A stretch of DNA of 64,000 bases from Pseudomonas anguilliseptica (GCF_021375795.1 NZ_JAEIOI010000002.1:1-64000); one strand, 5' to 3'. Positions 48,204 to 57,664 are shown, counted from the first letter of the stretch. Notes: generated from the letters alone by a model not told the origin. Numbers and translations: made by a program.

Positions 48204-48232
48204 AAAAAAGCCCGACCTAAGTCGGGCTTTCT
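48204..48232. terminator. Bidirectional terminator between the thioesterase and oprD genes
   Basis: AAAAAGCCCGAC and GTCGGGCTTT form a 10-bp stem with a CTAA loop and an A-run on the left. It lies between convergent genes. Confidence 0.9.
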
Positions 48233-48258
48233 TGTTTCAGTATCAAACTACAACTGGA

Positions 48259-49566
48259 TTACAGAACGTCCAGTGGGTAATCGATAAAGACACGAACTTC
48301 GTTGACGTCGCTGGTAGTCGACGGGCCTGCGCCTGCAATCTTGTCAGAACGGGTCAGGTTGTGTGCTACGCGGAAGGACAGGTCTTTAGCTGCGCCTTCT
48401 TGGATCACGTACTTGGCGGAAAGGCCCAGTTCGTGTTCCTTACCATCGGTGCCTAGGTCAGAAGTGACGTTCCAGCCAGTGACATAGCGAGCCATAAAGC
48501 TCAGGCCTGGTACGCCATATGCGCCCATGTCGATGTCATAACGAATCTGGGCGGACTTCTCGTCTTCGCTCCAGAATTCGCTGGTGGTGGCGTTTGCGAC
48601 CCAAACAGTACCGCCGCCATCCACGCCGTAGGCATAAGCGGAATCACCGCTGGATTGTTGATAGGCCAAGGTTACAGTGTGTGCGCCAAAGTTGTACGCA
48701 CCGGCCAGGCTCCACAGTTTATTGTCAATGTCGCCGCCCAGCTCTTTCTCTTGGCTCTTAGTGCGGTAGGCATTGAGGTCAAAGTTCAGCGATTGCTCGT
48801 CAGCCAATGGAATGGTGTAGTTGGCATTGATGTAATGCTTTTTCCAGTAGTCTTCAACATCAGACGCATGGTAGGCGGCGCTGAAGTTGTCGGTGAACTG
48901 GTAGCTGGCGCCAATAATGTTGGCCGAAGAGAGGCCATCTGCGCCTTTACCATTGATGCTGTCGCGGCCTGTTGCGGTCTGGCTGCTGAGTGCAGTGAAA
49001 CGACCTGCGCTCAGTTCTAGACCTTCGATTTCGTTGCTGACCAGATAGGTACCAGTTGCAACTTCCGGAAGGATGCGGCTGTCGTCAGTGGAGAATACCG
49101 GGCTGGCAGTGAACATATTGCCATGTTTCAGAACTGTATCTGATACGCGGAACTTGATAGCGCCACCGACTTCAGTTTGGGTGTCATCAGGACGACCTTC
49201 ATCTGTGCGGGAGAACTGGCCGGTACCCAGGCGACCACGACCGCTATCCAGTTTTACGCTGCTCAGGCTGTGAGCATCAAAACCAACACCTACAGTCCCT
49301 TGGGTGAAGCCGGATTCCAGCAGCAGGCGTACGCCAAGACCGAACTCTTCACGGTAACCATTCTTGAAACCGCTTGCCTTGTTCGGGTCAGCAACGTTGC
49401 CGTCGCCATTGCGGAAGTCGCGGTTGAAGTACAGGGCGCGGGTAAAGATGTCGAAGCTGGTATCTTCGATAAAACCCTTGGATTCGGATTGGCTGGAAGC
49501 CACTGCCATTTGGGTGGTGCCCGCTGCTACTGCGAGGGCGATTACGCTCCACTTCATCACTTGCAT
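48259..49566 (-). CDS. oprD: OprD-family outer-membrane porin
   Basis: A 435-aa protein. A signal peptide of ~23 residues (MQVMKWSVIALAVAAGTTQM...) precedes a barrel beginning FIEDTSFDIFTRALYFNRDFR. Typical OprD segments include REEFGLGVRLLLESGFTQG, TYLVSNEIEGLELSAGRFTALSS and the terminal DYPLDVL. OprD porins take up basic amino acids, small peptides and other carboxylates, and some admit imipenem; the exact substrate needs a close homologue comparison. AAGGAG supports the start at 49566. Confidence 0.92.
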   Translation of the reverse strand: MQVMKWSVIALAVAAGTTQMAVASSQSESKGFIEDTSFDIFTRALYFNRDFRNGDGNVADPNKASGFKNGYREEFGLGVRLLLESGFTQGTVGVGFDAHSLSSVKLDSGRGRLGTGQFSRTDEGRPDDTQTEVGGAIKFRVSDTVLKHGNMFTASPVFSTDDSRILPEVATGTYLVSNEIEGLELSAGRFTALSSQTATGRDSINGKGADGLSSANIIGASYQFTDNFSAAYHASDVEDYWKKHYINANYTIPLADEQSLNFDLNAYRTKSQEKELGGDIDNKLWSLAGAYNFGAHTVTLAYQQSSGDSAYAYGVDGGGTVWVANATTSEFWSEDEKSAQIRYDIDMGAYGVPGLSFMARYVTGWNVTSDLGTDGKEHELGLSAKYVIQEGAAKDLSFRVAHNLTRSDKIAGAGPSTTSDVNEVRVFIDYPLDVL

Positions 49567-49614
49567 CGTGATTGCTCCTTTGGTTTAGAAAAGTTGTGTC
49601 GTCCGGTTGGTTGT

Positions 49615-49644
49615 TATATAGACGGCTCTTTCTTTTTGTGTCGG
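49615..49644 (-). promoter_or_regulatory. Candidate promoter of the oprD-family gene
   Basis: On the minus strand a TATATA -10 (49615-49620) follows a CCGACA -35 (49639-49644) at 18-bp spacing. The leader of ~45 nt contains AACAACCAA, one mismatch from the AAnAAnAA motif bound by Hfq/Crc in Pseudomonas. The promoter is plausible; the Crc site is only suggestive. Confidence 0.4.
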
Positions 49645-50320
49645 CGGTAACTTATAGCACGCTGCCAATGTTGGCGATAGTTGCAATCTATTCATTACGA
49701 TTTCTTCACGCTCGTGTCGCAAAAGCTTATGAATCATGTCGCAATTTTGTAGAAGCGTCTGGCGTGCTGCGAGTCAATACTGACGGATTTTTGCCCTTGC
49801 TCGCTGGTGGCCTGGGGCTGCCAAACGGTGCAGTGCGTTTTGTCAGGGTTTGTATAGCAATAGTCATGCTCAAAATTGAAAAGCTCGGAATTTTCTTGTG
49901 TTGCAGTGATCGGCGCTCAGCGTTTTCGGGCTTTGCGTTGGTTTTTGCTGAAATTTTCAGGGGTTATTTCTGTTTTTCAATGGCCCGACAGGCTTTTCTG
50001 TGAAGCGCTTTTCGCTAGGGCTTGGCACTGGTTTGTGGTGAGGCTGATCTGTCATCAGGGGCATGTTGTGAGGGATTACCGAAGGGAACAATTTTGGTGC
50101 GCATCCCTGTGGTGCGTGTGGGGTGTGCTGCCTCTTGGTGCGTGATGGTTTTGCTGGGTGCAGGTGTTGGTTGTGGCGCTTCGGCGTATCCTTTGTGCAG
50201 TGGCTGGGCTACGGCAACAGGCGGTTGTTCGCAATCTGTTCTGCTTTTATTCCTGTGCAACGAAAGTTGGGCGGGTTAGGTGGTTATACGTGTTGTGGCA
50301 CCAGTACTTTGGGTTTGTAG
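49645..50320. other. Gene-free region between oprD and the HIT gene
   Basis: About 680 bp without a convincing gene. The first half is AT-richer than the surroundings; the second half is strongly G/T-rich on the plus strand (about 50030-50300). Reading frames run through it but have weak codon bias, no recognisable domains and no good ribosome-binding sites. No tRNA, terminator or clear riboswitch was recognised. Confidence 0.6.
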
Positions 50321-50334
50321 TAAGGGAAATGATT

Positions 50335-50760
50335 ATGTTTGTACTCGATGCGCGCTTGCAGCAGGACACTATCTGGTTGGGCGACTACCCACTGAGCCGT
50401 TTGTTGCTGATGAATGATGTGCACTACCCCTGGTTTATCCTGGTGCCGCGACGTGAGGATGTCAGTGAGTTGTTTCAGCTGGATGCAGAGGATCAGTTGC
50501 AGCTCTGGCGTGAGACCACTGGGCTGGCTGAGGTGCTCAAGGATTGTTTTGCAGCGGACAAGATGAATGTGGCGACCCTGGGGAATGTGGTCAGTCAGCT
50601 ACACATGCATGTCATTGTGCGTCGGCGTGAAGACATTGCCTGGCCGGCGCCAGTGTGGGGGCGGCATCCTGCGCAGGCCTACAGTGCTGAGCAGTTGGCA
50701 GTATTAAAAGCACGCTTACGGTTGGTGCTGACTGGCGATTTCAATTTTGTTGAGAGTTGA
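50335..50760 (+). CDS. HIT family protein (nucleotide hydrolase or transferase fold)
   Basis: A 141-aa protein. VHYPWFILVPRREDVSELFQ, NVATLGNVVSQLHMHVIVRR and AWPAPVWG fit the HIT superfamily of this subgroup. The usual HxHxH triad is reduced to HMHVI: two His are kept and the third is Ile. The catalytic His (second of the triad) is present. The ATG at 50335 is chosen since AAGGGA at 50322-50327 is too close to the ATG at 50329. slyX follows after 3 bp. Confidence 0.88.
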   Translation: MFVLDARLQQDTIWLGDYPLSRLLLMNDVHYPWFILVPRREDVSELFQLDAEDQLQLWRETTGLAEVLKDCFAADKMNVATLGNVVSQLHMHVIVRRREDIAWPAPVWGRHPAQAYSAEQLAVLKARLRLVLTGDFNFVES

Positions 50761-50763
50761 TTG

Positions 50764-50970
50764 GTGAACATAGACGAGCGTATCAATGAGCTGGAAAGCC
50801 GCCTGGCTTTTCAGGACGACACGATTCAGGCACTCAATGATGAATTGGTGGTGCAGCAGCGCTTGATAGAGCGTTTACAGATGCAGGTTGCGGCGCTGGC
50901 CAAGCGGCAGGATGAGGTGAGTTCGCAGTTTGGGCTGGCCGAGAGTGAGGCCCCGCCACCGCATTATTGA
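50764..50970 (+). CDS. slyX: SlyX family protein
   Basis: A 68-aa coiled-coil protein: [20 protein letters not shown] then [17 protein letters not shown]. SlyX was first found as a suppressor of lysis genes in E. coli; its role is unknown. It starts with GTG (a TTG just before is in frame) 3 bp after the HIT gene. A terminator follows. Confidence 0.88.
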   Translation: MNIDERINELESRLAFQDDTIQALNDELVVQQRLIERLQMQVAALAKRQDEVSSQFGLAESEAPPPHY

Positions 50971-50982
50971 GTCAATTAAATG

Positions 50983-51011
50983 AAAAAGGCCCGCACTGTG
51001 CGGGCCTTTTT
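50983..51011. terminator. Bidirectional terminator between slyX and the cold-shock gene
   Basis: AAAAAGGCCCGCA and TGCGGGCCTTTTT form a 13-bp stem with a very short loop and flanking A/T runs. It lies between convergent genes. Confidence 0.92.
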
Positions 51012-51022
51012 CATTAATAAGT

Positions 51023-51625
51023 TTAGCGACGTGTTGGTAATGCGGCGATTACGTCTTCGGCTTGTAGGCCCTTGTCGCGCTGCATAACTGCGAATTCAAC
51101 ACGCTGGCCTTCAACCAGAACGCGATGCCCTTCGCCGCGGATGGCGCGGAAGTGAACAAAGATATCGTCACCTGAGTCGCGGGAGATAAAGCCGAAGCCC
51201 TTGGAGGTGTTGAACCATTTGACGGTGCCAGTTTCGCGATCGCCCAGGTCTTGCGTGCTCGAGGTGCTGCGTGATTTCAGACGCAGGTTGGTGGCCAGGT
51301 GCACGGCAATAGCGGCGGCAATGATGATCAGGCTGAACAGGCTGGCGGGTTGGTTGGCAATCAGTGGCAGTGGCGCAAGCAGGATCAGTGCTTGCAGCAG
51401 TGTGCCAAGTACCAGCAGTGCGGAAACCAGGTTTTGTGCCTGATGGCGCAGGCCGGCATGCCAGATTGGCAGTTGTGGGGCAAACAGCAGGTTGAGGAGG
51501 CCGAACAGGGCAAGGCATAGAGCCTCGGGTTGTTGCAGCAATGATTCAGGTGTGTCGCGTAAGGAGGGGGCAAAAGAAAGCAGTAGGGCTAGTGCGCCGG
51601 TCAGAAGGTGGACAATTTTCAACAT
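51023..51625 (-). CDS. Membrane-anchored cold-shock-domain protein
   Basis: A 200-aa fusion. The first ~115 residues contain three or four hydrophobic segments (~4-20, ~35-50, ~65-85, ~95-115). The C-terminal ~68 residues are a complete cold-shock domain with RNP1 (KGFGFIS) and RNP2-like (DIFVHFRAI) motifs that bind single-stranded nucleic acid. It therefore tethers a nucleic-acid-binding domain to the membrane; P. aeruginosa has a cold-shock gene at the same syntenic place. The role is unknown. Confidence 0.85.
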   Translation of the reverse strand: MLKIVHLLTGALALLLSFAPSLRDTPESLLQQPEALCLALFGLLNLLFAPQLPIWHAGLRHQAQNLVSALLVLGTLLQALILLAPLPLIANQPASLFSLIIIAAAIAVHLATNLRLKSRSTSSTQDLGDRETGTVKWFNTSKGFGFISRDSGDDIFVHFRAIRGEGHRVLVEGQRVEFAVMQRDKGLQAEDVIAALPTRR

Positions 51626-51789
51626 GTTCGATGGGCTCGCTTAATTCAAATAATCATCAGGAAGAGCTGGTTGCGCGTAGTTGCTGTTGCGGGAGGGAGT
51701 AGAGCGCGTGAAGCCAGCCTATGCGCCGAACCATAGAGATGGCCCGGCGGCACGGGGCGTATTTAACAGTAAAGAGGTGGGGTTCTCAA

Positions 51790-52857
51790 TCAGGCGCTGA
51801 GTGCTGTTTGGCTGGGGGTGGGATTTACCTGGTTGCGGCCGTCGCGTTTGGCTTGATAGAGCGCATCATCAGCGCGGGTCAGCAGGGTCTCCAGCGTGTC
51901 ACCAGGGATTGCCAGGGCATAGCCGAAAGAGGCGGTAATGCTGTCGAGTACTTCGTCAGTGCGGCGCACCTTGATGCGCAATGACTGGATTTTCAGGCGC
52001 AGCTGTTCGGCAAAGCTGTGCACGGTTGCCGAATCAAAACAGTCACGCAGGATGATGCAGAATTCTTCGCCGCCATAGCGCGCAGCGATTGCGCGGGCCG
52101 GGAGCATATCGCGTAGCAACTGGCCAACATGCTGCAGTACACGATCACCCAGGGGGTGGCCGTACTGGTCGTTGAATTGTTTGAAGTGGTCGATATCCAG
52201 CATGACTAGTGCGACGCCATCGTGTTCGCTGCTCAAGGTCTGCTCCAGCAAGCGGCTGAAGGCGTTGCGGTTGAAAACCTGGGTCAGACTGTCCAGTGTC
52301 GCCGCGATGTGCGCACGTTCCAGCTGGCTGCGCAGACTTTTGATTTCCTGCTGCGCGGCGTTGAGGCGGTAGAGGAATTTGTCCTGCTGATCCTGCATCA
52401 GCTGGGTGCTCTGCTGCAGTTCGTTGAGCACATTGGGCAGGTCATCAATGATTGGTTCCTGCAGGGCGGCGAGGCCATGTTCCAGGCTGACTTGGTAGTT
52501 GCGACTGCCCAGAATGCTGCGTGACACATTGCCTTCGATATCGTCGACCAGTTCGATGACCTGCTGCTGACCGGCGCGGGCTTCTTCAAGTTCGCCATGG
52601 ATGATGTAGTCACGAAACAGCTTGGCCGCAGTTTCCGGGGGGAAGCTGTCAAAGTCGGCGACGGTTTTGTCCAGGCGGCGGTTGAGTTCGGGCTCCAGCC
52701 CCTTACTGTAGGTGTACCAGAGGGCGTAATGCACCGGGTTTGGTGGAATGTCGTGGCGCATCATCAGGGGGACTGCTTTCTTCAGAAGTGCCGCTGCATC
52801 GCGGGTTTCTTCTGGAAACAGTTCCAGGACGCTGGGGGCTTTTGCGGGTTTGTTCAT
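51790..52857 (-). CDS. Diguanylate cyclase (GGDEF) with an N-terminal helical domain
   Basis: A 355-aa protein. Residues 1-175 form a soluble helical region with PNPVHYALWYTYSKG, a pattern known in cytoplasmic Pseudomonas GGDEF proteins. A GGDEF domain follows: DSLTQVFNRNAF, LDIDHFKQFNDQYGHPLGD and the intact active-site GGEEF (~262). It should synthesise c-di-GMP. There is no membrane segment and no EAL domain. The ATG at 52857 is chosen over an extended start at 52890. It sits between the cold-shock and dps genes. Confidence 0.9.
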   Translation of the reverse strand: MNKPAKAPSVLELFPEETRDAAALLKKAVPLMMRHDIPPNPVHYALWYTYSKGLEPELNRRLDKTVADFDSFPPETAAKLFRDYIIHGELEEARAGQQQVIELVDDIEGNVSRSILGSRNYQVSLEHGLAALQEPIIDDLPNVLNELQQSTQLMQDQQDKFLYRLNAAQQEIKSLRSQLERAHIAATLDSLTQVFNRNAFSRLLEQTLSSEHDGVALVMLDIDHFKQFNDQYGHPLGDRVLQHVGQLLRDMLPARAIAARYGGEEFCIILRDCFDSATVHSFAEQLRLKIQSLRIKVRRTDEVLDSITASFGYALAIPGDTLETLLTRADDALYQAKRDGRNQVNPTPSQTALSA

Positions 52858-52922
52858 GCACGTCACTGTGGCCAAGTTGCAATTGACCAAAGCATAGAAC
52901 AGCTGCCGCTCAAGCGCCTAGC

Positions 52923-52948
52923 AAAAGGCCCGTAGAAACGGGCCTTTT
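52923..52948. terminator. Terminator downstream of dps
   Basis: AAAAGGCCCGT and ACGGGCCTTTT form an 11-bp stem with an AGAA loop, lying between dps and the cyclase gene upstream of the latter's start. Confidence 0.85.
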
Positions 52949-52959
52949 ACGTGATTTAC

Positions 52960-53430
52960 CTACGCCGCCAGCAGGCTACGCAGCATCCAGGCGGTTTTTT
53001 CATGGACTTGCATGCGTTGAGTCAGCAAATCTGCTGTCGGTTCGTCGCTGACCTTGTCCAGTAGCGGGAAAATACCGCGTGCGGTGCGTACGACCGCTTC
53101 CTGACCTTGTACCAACTGTTTGATCATGTCTTGGGCCGCCGGTACGCCTTCTTCCTCTTTGATGGAGGAGAGGCGGGCGTAGGCCGCGTAAGTGCCAGGT
53201 GCCGGAAAGCCCAGGGCGCGAATACGCTCGGCGATCTGGTCGACGGCCAGTGACAGTTCGGTGTACTGACCTTCAAACATCAGGTGCAGGGTATTGAACA
53301 TCGGGCCGGTGACGTTCCAGTGAAAGTTGTGGGTTTTCAGGTACAGGGTGTAGGTGTCGGCAAGCAGGCGTGACAGGCCTTCGGCGATGGCGGCGCGGTC
53401 TTGCTCGGCAATTCCGATATTGATTTCCAT
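52960..53430 (-). CDS. Dps/ferritin-like DNA-protection protein
   Basis: A 156-aa helical-bundle protein. [26 protein letters not shown] carries the conserved His and Asp/Glu residues of the Dps ferroxidase site (quoted in part). [14 protein letters not shown] and the C-terminal [10 protein letters not shown] are also typical. Dps dodecamers store iron and protect DNA from peroxide. GAGGAG supports the ATG at 53430. The name Dps is by similarity; it could also be called a bacterioferritin-like protein. Confidence 0.9.
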   Translation of the reverse strand: MEINIGIAEQDRAAIAEGLSRLLADTYTLYLKTHNFHWNVTGPMFNTLHLMFEGQYTELSLAVDQIAERIRALGFPAPGTYAAYARLSSIKEEEGVPAAQDMIKQLVQGQEAVVRTARGIFPLLDKVSDEPTADLLTQRMQVHEKTAWMLRSLLAA

Positions 53431-53576
53431 ACCATTTCTCCTCTCAGGTGGCTCGGGGCTTGGCTGCCCGTTAATGGGCAGAGACTACCATGGGTTTTTC
53501 CGAGCTTTATCGTGGTTTATATCAATGAAAGTGATGATTGGAGGCTATTACTTGGCGTGGGTTCAATTTCCGGAGT

Positions 53577-54695
53577 TTAACGGTGCGCCAGTTCGGGTTG
53601 TTGTTGCAGTGTCTGGTTAAACAGTTCAACCCAGTGTGCGCTGAACTGCCGTCCAGCCAGGTTGTTGATTTCAAGAATGGCACGCAGCAGCGGGCGCTTG
53701 TTCAAGGTTTGATGAGCACGTTCATGGGTGCGGGCGTCAAATGTATCGACGATGCTGATGATTAAAGCGCCTGGACTGATCTCGATTTCTTTCAGCCCTT
53801 TTGGATAGCCTTTGCCGTCGGCCTGTTCCTGATGCTGCAGGGTGATTTCGGCTGCGGCGTCCCAGCGTGGCATGCGTTTGAGCAGTTCGTAGGCCAAACG
53901 CGGGTGTGACTGCATCTGTCGGCGTTCTTCACGGTTGAAGTGTGCCTCCTTGTGCAGCATGTCCAGTGGTAGAAAGGCCATGCCGAGATCGTGCAGGCAG
54001 ATGGCTGCGGCCAGTTGTGCGGGGTGTTCGGGGCTGCCGCCGCGTTGGTTGATCGCCAGGCCCAGGTCAAGCTGACGCAGGCCGCGTCCTTGCCAGAAGT
54101 GCGAGCGACGTTCGCTGGCTTGCATCAAGTCGACAAAGAACAGCAGGTCGGCGTCTGGCTCGATGCCGTAGCGCCTGAGCAATTCGGCGGCTTCCGGTTC
54201 GGCGGTCGCGATACTGGCAGGTGGGCGTGAGCTGGGGTCGAGTTGCTGCAATAGGGAGCTGCGAATGCCGGTTTGTTGAGTGTCTGGTGCTAGCGCCAGG
54301 GCGCTGAGCGCCTGCGTGAGGGCCTTGCTCTGTGCTGGACTGAGTTGCGGTTCGGCGCCGCCAAGGGCGTGGCGGATCTGCTCTTTGAGGTGGTCAAGGG
54401 TCAGCAGTAGGATGTCGCCGAGCAAACTGTCGAAATTGAGCTGCGCTTCACGCAGGCGTGCGAGCACATCCTCCATGGCTTGTGGCACCTTCATCAGCGC
54501 CTCCAGACCGATGTAACCGAGGTTGCCCTTGAGCGTGTGCACCAGGCGAAACAGCTCGCGCAAGCGTTCGCTGTCGCCGGGCGTGTGTTCCAGTTCGATC
54601 AGCAATTGCTCACAGCGCTGGAACTGTTCGCTGGATTCCAGGCGAAAATCGGCCAGTAAGTCGCTGGGTATTTCTGCCAGATTCGGCGTGGCCAT
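53577..54695 (-). CDS. Hpt domain fused to an HD-GYP-like domain
   Basis: A 372-aa protein. An N-terminal Hpt domain (~1-110) has the phosphorylatable His 53 in LVHTLKGN. After a linker (~110-195), residues ~200-365 resemble HD-GYP c-di-GMP phosphodiesterases: CLHDLGM (~240), HQEQADGKGYPKGL and VDTFDART. The family consensus HDIGK reads HDLGM and HHE reads HQE, so metal binding may be altered and activity is uncertain. It probably receives a phosphate from a sensor kinase; none is encoded nearby. The ATG at 54695 has AGGAAAAGG upstream. Confidence 0.85.
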   Translation of the reverse strand: MATPNLAEIPSDLLADFRLESSEQFQRCEQLLIELEHTPGDSERLRELFRLVHTLKGNLGYIGLEALMKVPQAMEDVLARLREAQLNFDSLLGDILLLTLDHLKEQIRHALGGAEPQLSPAQSKALTQALSALALAPDTQQTGIRSSLLQQLDPSSRPPASIATAEPEAAELLRRYGIEPDADLLFFVDLMQASERRSHFWQGRGLRQLDLGLAINQRGGSPEHPAQLAAAICLHDLGMAFLPLDMLHKEAHFNREERRQMQSHPRLAYELLKRMPRWDAAAEITLQHQEQADGKGYPKGLKEIEISPGALIISIVDTFDARTHERAHQTLNKRPLLRAILEINNLAGRQFSAHWVELFNQTLQQQPELAHR

Positions 54696-54774
54696 AAGCC
54701 TTTTCCTATCTCGATGGTCAGGGTGCTGCACGTCTGAGTATAGAAAGCACTGGCAAAAGCGCGTGGGGCGGCGG

Positions 54775-54803
54775 CTGCAAGTGGCGGCTTAACCATATAT
54801 AAT
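54775..54803 (+). promoter_or_regulatory. Possible promoter of aspS
   Basis: A consensus -10 TATAAT (54798-54803) follows CTGCAA (54775-54780, a partial -35) at 17-bp spacing. The discriminator CCCGCGC is GC-rich. It is about 180 bp upstream of aspS. Confidence 0.5.
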
Positions 54804-54988
54804 CCCGCGCTTTGCCGCGTTTTGTCGGGCGAACAGTCGGCTGCGTATGCAGCGCTGAATCGTTTCGCGCCCCTTAAAGGCAGCACAATTGCGGAAAATG
54901 GCGCCTGCGCCAGCCGGTCATCCGGCCAACGAGCGTCGCAGTTATTGCGACCCAACGAATTCAAGACTCAAGAGAAGCGACCACCACC

Positions 54989-56764
54989 ATGATGCGCAGC
55001 CATTATTGCGGCCAACTGAACGAGAGCCTGGACGGCCAGGAAGTCACCCTTTGCGGTTGGGTACATCGCCGTCGTGACCATGGCGGGGTGATTTTCCTCG
55101 ACATTCGTGACCGTGAAGGTCTGGCCCAGGTGGTATTTGACCCGGATCGCGCCGAGACTTTCGCCGCAGCCGACAAGGTGCGCAGTGAGTATGTGGTGAA
55201 AATCACTGGCAAGGTGCGTCTGCGTCCGGCCGGTGCTGGCAACGCCAACATGGCCTCCGGCGCAATCGAAGTACTGGGTTACGAGTTGCAAGTACTGAAT
55301 GAAGCGGAAACCCCGCCGTTCCCGCTCAACGAATACACCGATGTGGGCGAAGAAACCCGTCTGCGCTATCGCTTTATCGACCTGCGTCGCCCGGAAATGG
55401 CGGCTAAGCTGAAGCTGCGCTCGAGCATCACCAGCAGCATCCGTCGTTACCTGGATGACAACGGTTTCCTCGATGTGGAAACGCCGATCCTTACCCGTGC
55501 CACCCCTGAAGGCGCGCGTGACTACCTGGTGCCGAGCCGTACCCACGCCGGCAGCTTCTTCGCGCTGCCACAGTCGCCGCAGCTGTTCAAGCAGCTGCTG
55601 ATGGTCGCTGGCTTCGATCGCTACTACCAGATCGCCAAGTGCTTCCGCGACGAAGACCTGCGTGCTGACCGCCAGCCGGAATTCACTCAGATCGACATCG
55701 AAACCAGCTTCCTCGATGAAGCCGACATCATGGCCATCACCGAGAAGATGATTCGCCAGTTGTTCAAGGAAGTGCTCAACGTTGAGTTTGGCGAGCTGCC
55801 GCACATGACCCTGGCTGAAGCCATGCGTCGTTACGGTTCGGACAAGCCGGACCTGCGCAACCCACTGGAGCTGGTGGATGTTGCCGATCAGCTCAAAGAT
55901 GTTGATTTCAAAGTCTTCGCTGGCCCAGCCAACGACCCGAAATGCCGCGTCACCGCGCTGCGCGTACCGGGCGGGGCGAGCATGCCGCGCAGCAAGATCG
56001 ACGAGTACACCAAGTTCGTCGGCATCTACGGCGCCAAGGGTCTGGCCTATATCAAGGTCAACGAGCGCGCCAATGGCGTCGAAGGCCTGCAGTCGCCAAT
56101 CGTCAAGAACATCCCGCTGGACAACATCAATGTGATCCTCGATCGCGTCGGCGCAGTGGATGGCGACATCGTGTTCTTCGGTGCGGATAAAGCCAAGATC
56201 GTCAGCGAAGCTCTGGGTGCTCTGCGCATCAAGCTGGGTCACGATCTCAACCTGCTGACCTGCGAGTGGGCGCCGCTGTGGGTTGTCGACTTCCCGATGT
56301 TCGAAGAGAACGATGACGGTAGCCTGACCGCCATGCACCACCCGTTCACCGCGCCGAAGTGCACCCCGGCTGAGCTGGAAGCCAACCCGGCGGCCGCGCT
56401 GTCGCGTGCCTACGACATGGTGCTCAACGGCACCGAGCTGGGCGGCGGTTCGATCCGTATCCATGACAAAGCCATGCAGCAGACCGTGTTCCGCGTACTG
56501 GGTATCAGCGAAGACGAGCAGCAGGAGAAGTTCGGCTTCCTCCTTGACGCCCTCAAGTTCGGTGCACCGCCGCATGGCGGCCTGGCCTTCGGCCTGGATC
56601 GCCTGGTGATGCTGATGACCGGTGCGCAGTCGATCCGCGAAGTGATTGCCTTCCCGAAAACCCAGAGTGCGGCCTGTGTGATGACTCAGGCGCCGGGTGA
56701 GGTGGATAACAAGTCGCTGCGTGAACTGCACATTCGCCTGCGCGAGCAGCCGAAAGCGGAGTAA
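54989..56764 (+). CDS. aspS: Aspartyl-tRNA synthetase (non-discriminating type in Pseudomonas)
   Basis: A 591-aa class II enzyme with an N-terminal anticodon-binding OB fold ([20 protein letters not shown]). Motif 1 is around [13 protein letters not shown], motif 2 includes [20 protein letters not shown] and motif 3 [16 protein letters not shown] insertion is present. P. aeruginosa AspRS is non-discriminating and works with GatCAB to make Asn-tRNA, and the sequence is close to that protein. The second Met at 54992 is an alternative start. Confidence 0.96.
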   Translation: MMRSHYCGQLNESLDGQEVTLCGWVHRRRDHGGVIFLDIRDREGLAQVVFDPDRAETFAAADKVRSEYVVKITGKVRLRPAGAGNANMASGAIEVLGYELQVLNEAETPPFPLNEYTDVGEETRLRYRFIDLRRPEMAAKLKLRSSITSSIRRYLDDNGFLDVETPILTRATPEGARDYLVPSRTHAGSFFALPQSPQLFKQLLMVAGFDRYYQIAKCFRDEDLRADRQPEFTQIDIETSFLDEADIMAITEKMIRQLFKEVLNVEFGELPHMTLAEAMRRYGSDKPDLRNPLELVDVADQLKDVDFKVFAGPANDPKCRVTALRVPGGASMPRSKIDEYTKFVGIYGAKGLAYIKVNERANGVEGLQSPIVKNIPLDNINVILDRVGAVDGDIVFFGADKAKIVSEALGALRIKLGHDLNLLTCEWAPLWVVDFPMFEENDDGSLTAMHHPFTAPKCTPAELEANPAAALSRAYDMVLNGTELGGGSIRIHDKAMQQTVFRVLGISEDEQQEKFGFLLDALKFGAPPHGGLAFGLDRLVMLMTGAQSIREVIAFPKTQSAACVMTQAPGEVDNKSLRELHIRLREQPKAE

Positions 56765-56772
56765 AGCGTCAC

Positions 56773-56803
56773 AAGAAGCCTGGTTTACCAGGCTTCTTCT
56801 TTA
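56773..56803 (+). terminator. Terminator after aspS
   Basis: AAGAAGCCTGG (56773-56783) and CCAGGCTTCTT (56788-56798) form an 11-bp stem with TTTA loop, followed by CTTTATT. Confidence 0.85.
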
Positions 56804-56850
56804 TTACTGCATAAAAATCGATATTGAATCTGTAACAACCGGAGTGAGTT

Positions 56851-57600
56851 ATGGCTGGTCATTCCAAATGGGCCAACATCAAGCACCGCAAAGGGCGTCA
56901 GGATGCCAAGCGCGGCAAGATCTTCACCAAACTGATTCGCGAACTGACAGTCGCCTCCAAGCATGGCGGCCCGATCCCTGCGGACAACCCGCGGCTGCGG
57001 CTGGCGGTGGACAAGGCGCTGACCAACAATATGTCGCGCGACGTGATCGATCGTGCCATCGCCCGCGGTGCTGGTAATAACGAAGCCGACAACGTTGCCG
57101 AGTTGAGTTACGAAGGCTATGCGCCGGGTGGTGTGGCGATCATCGTCGAGGCCATGACCGACAACCGCAATCGCACCGCGGCCGAAGTGCGTCACGCCTT
57201 TACCAAGTGTGGCGGCAACCTGGGTACCGATGGTTCGGTGGCCTATATGTTCGATCGCAAGGGGCAGATCAGCTTTGCTGCCGGTGTGAGCGAAGATGCC
57301 TTGATGGAAGCCGCGCTGGAGGCTGGTGCCGACGATGTGGAAATGGCCGAAGACAGCTCGGCAATGGTGTCCACCAGCTTTGCTGACTTTCATGCCGTCA
57401 ACGAGGCGCTCCATGCGGCCGGCTTCAAGGCGGCAGAGGCGGAAATCGCCATGATTCCGTCGATCAGTGCACCGATTACCGACCTGGAAACTGCGCAGAA
57501 AGTCATCAAGCTGATCGACATGCTCGAAGACCTCGATGATGTGCAGGAGGTCTATCACAACGCCGAGATTCCTGACGAGATTATGGAACAGCTTGGCTGA
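56851..57600 (+). CDS. YebC/PmpR family regulatory protein
   Basis: A 249-aa protein starting [37 protein letters not shown] and the later helical domain are typical of the YebC family. In P. aeruginosa the syntenic protein PmpR represses the pqsR quorum-sensing promoter; other family members aid translation at poly-proline stretches. AGTGAG precedes the ATG. A terminator follows, before ruvC. Confidence 0.94.
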   Translation: MAGHSKWANIKHRKGRQDAKRGKIFTKLIRELTVASKHGGPIPADNPRLRLAVDKALTNNMSRDVIDRAIARGAGNNEADNVAELSYEGYAPGGVAIIVEAMTDNRNRTAAEVRHAFTKCGGNLGTDGSVAYMFDRKGQISFAAGVSEDALMEAALEAGADDVEMAEDSSAMVSTSFADFHAVNEALHAAGFKAAEAEIAMIPSISAPITDLETAQKVIKLIDMLEDLDDVQEVYHNAEIPDEIMEQLG

Positions 57601-57619
57601 GTGGTTACGGGTAGAGCAG

Positions 57620-57664
57620 AGCCGGAGGTATTCAGGTCATTGGCCTGAGCGCTCCGGCTTTTTT
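57620..57664 (+). terminator. Terminator after the yebC-type gene
   Basis: AGCCGGAG (57620-57627) and CTCCGGCT (57652-57659) pair, with an inner TCAGG/CCTGA hairpin between them, followed by TTTTTT. Confidence 0.85.

Noticed and set aside
49572..50003. Reading frame of 143 codons in the oprD-HIT gap
   Set aside because: It starts inside the oprD leader, has no domain and ordinary-looking but unbiased composition; not supportable as a gene.
54968..56731. 587-codon frame opposite aspS
   Set aside because: Shadow of aspS, whose identity is certain on the plus strand.
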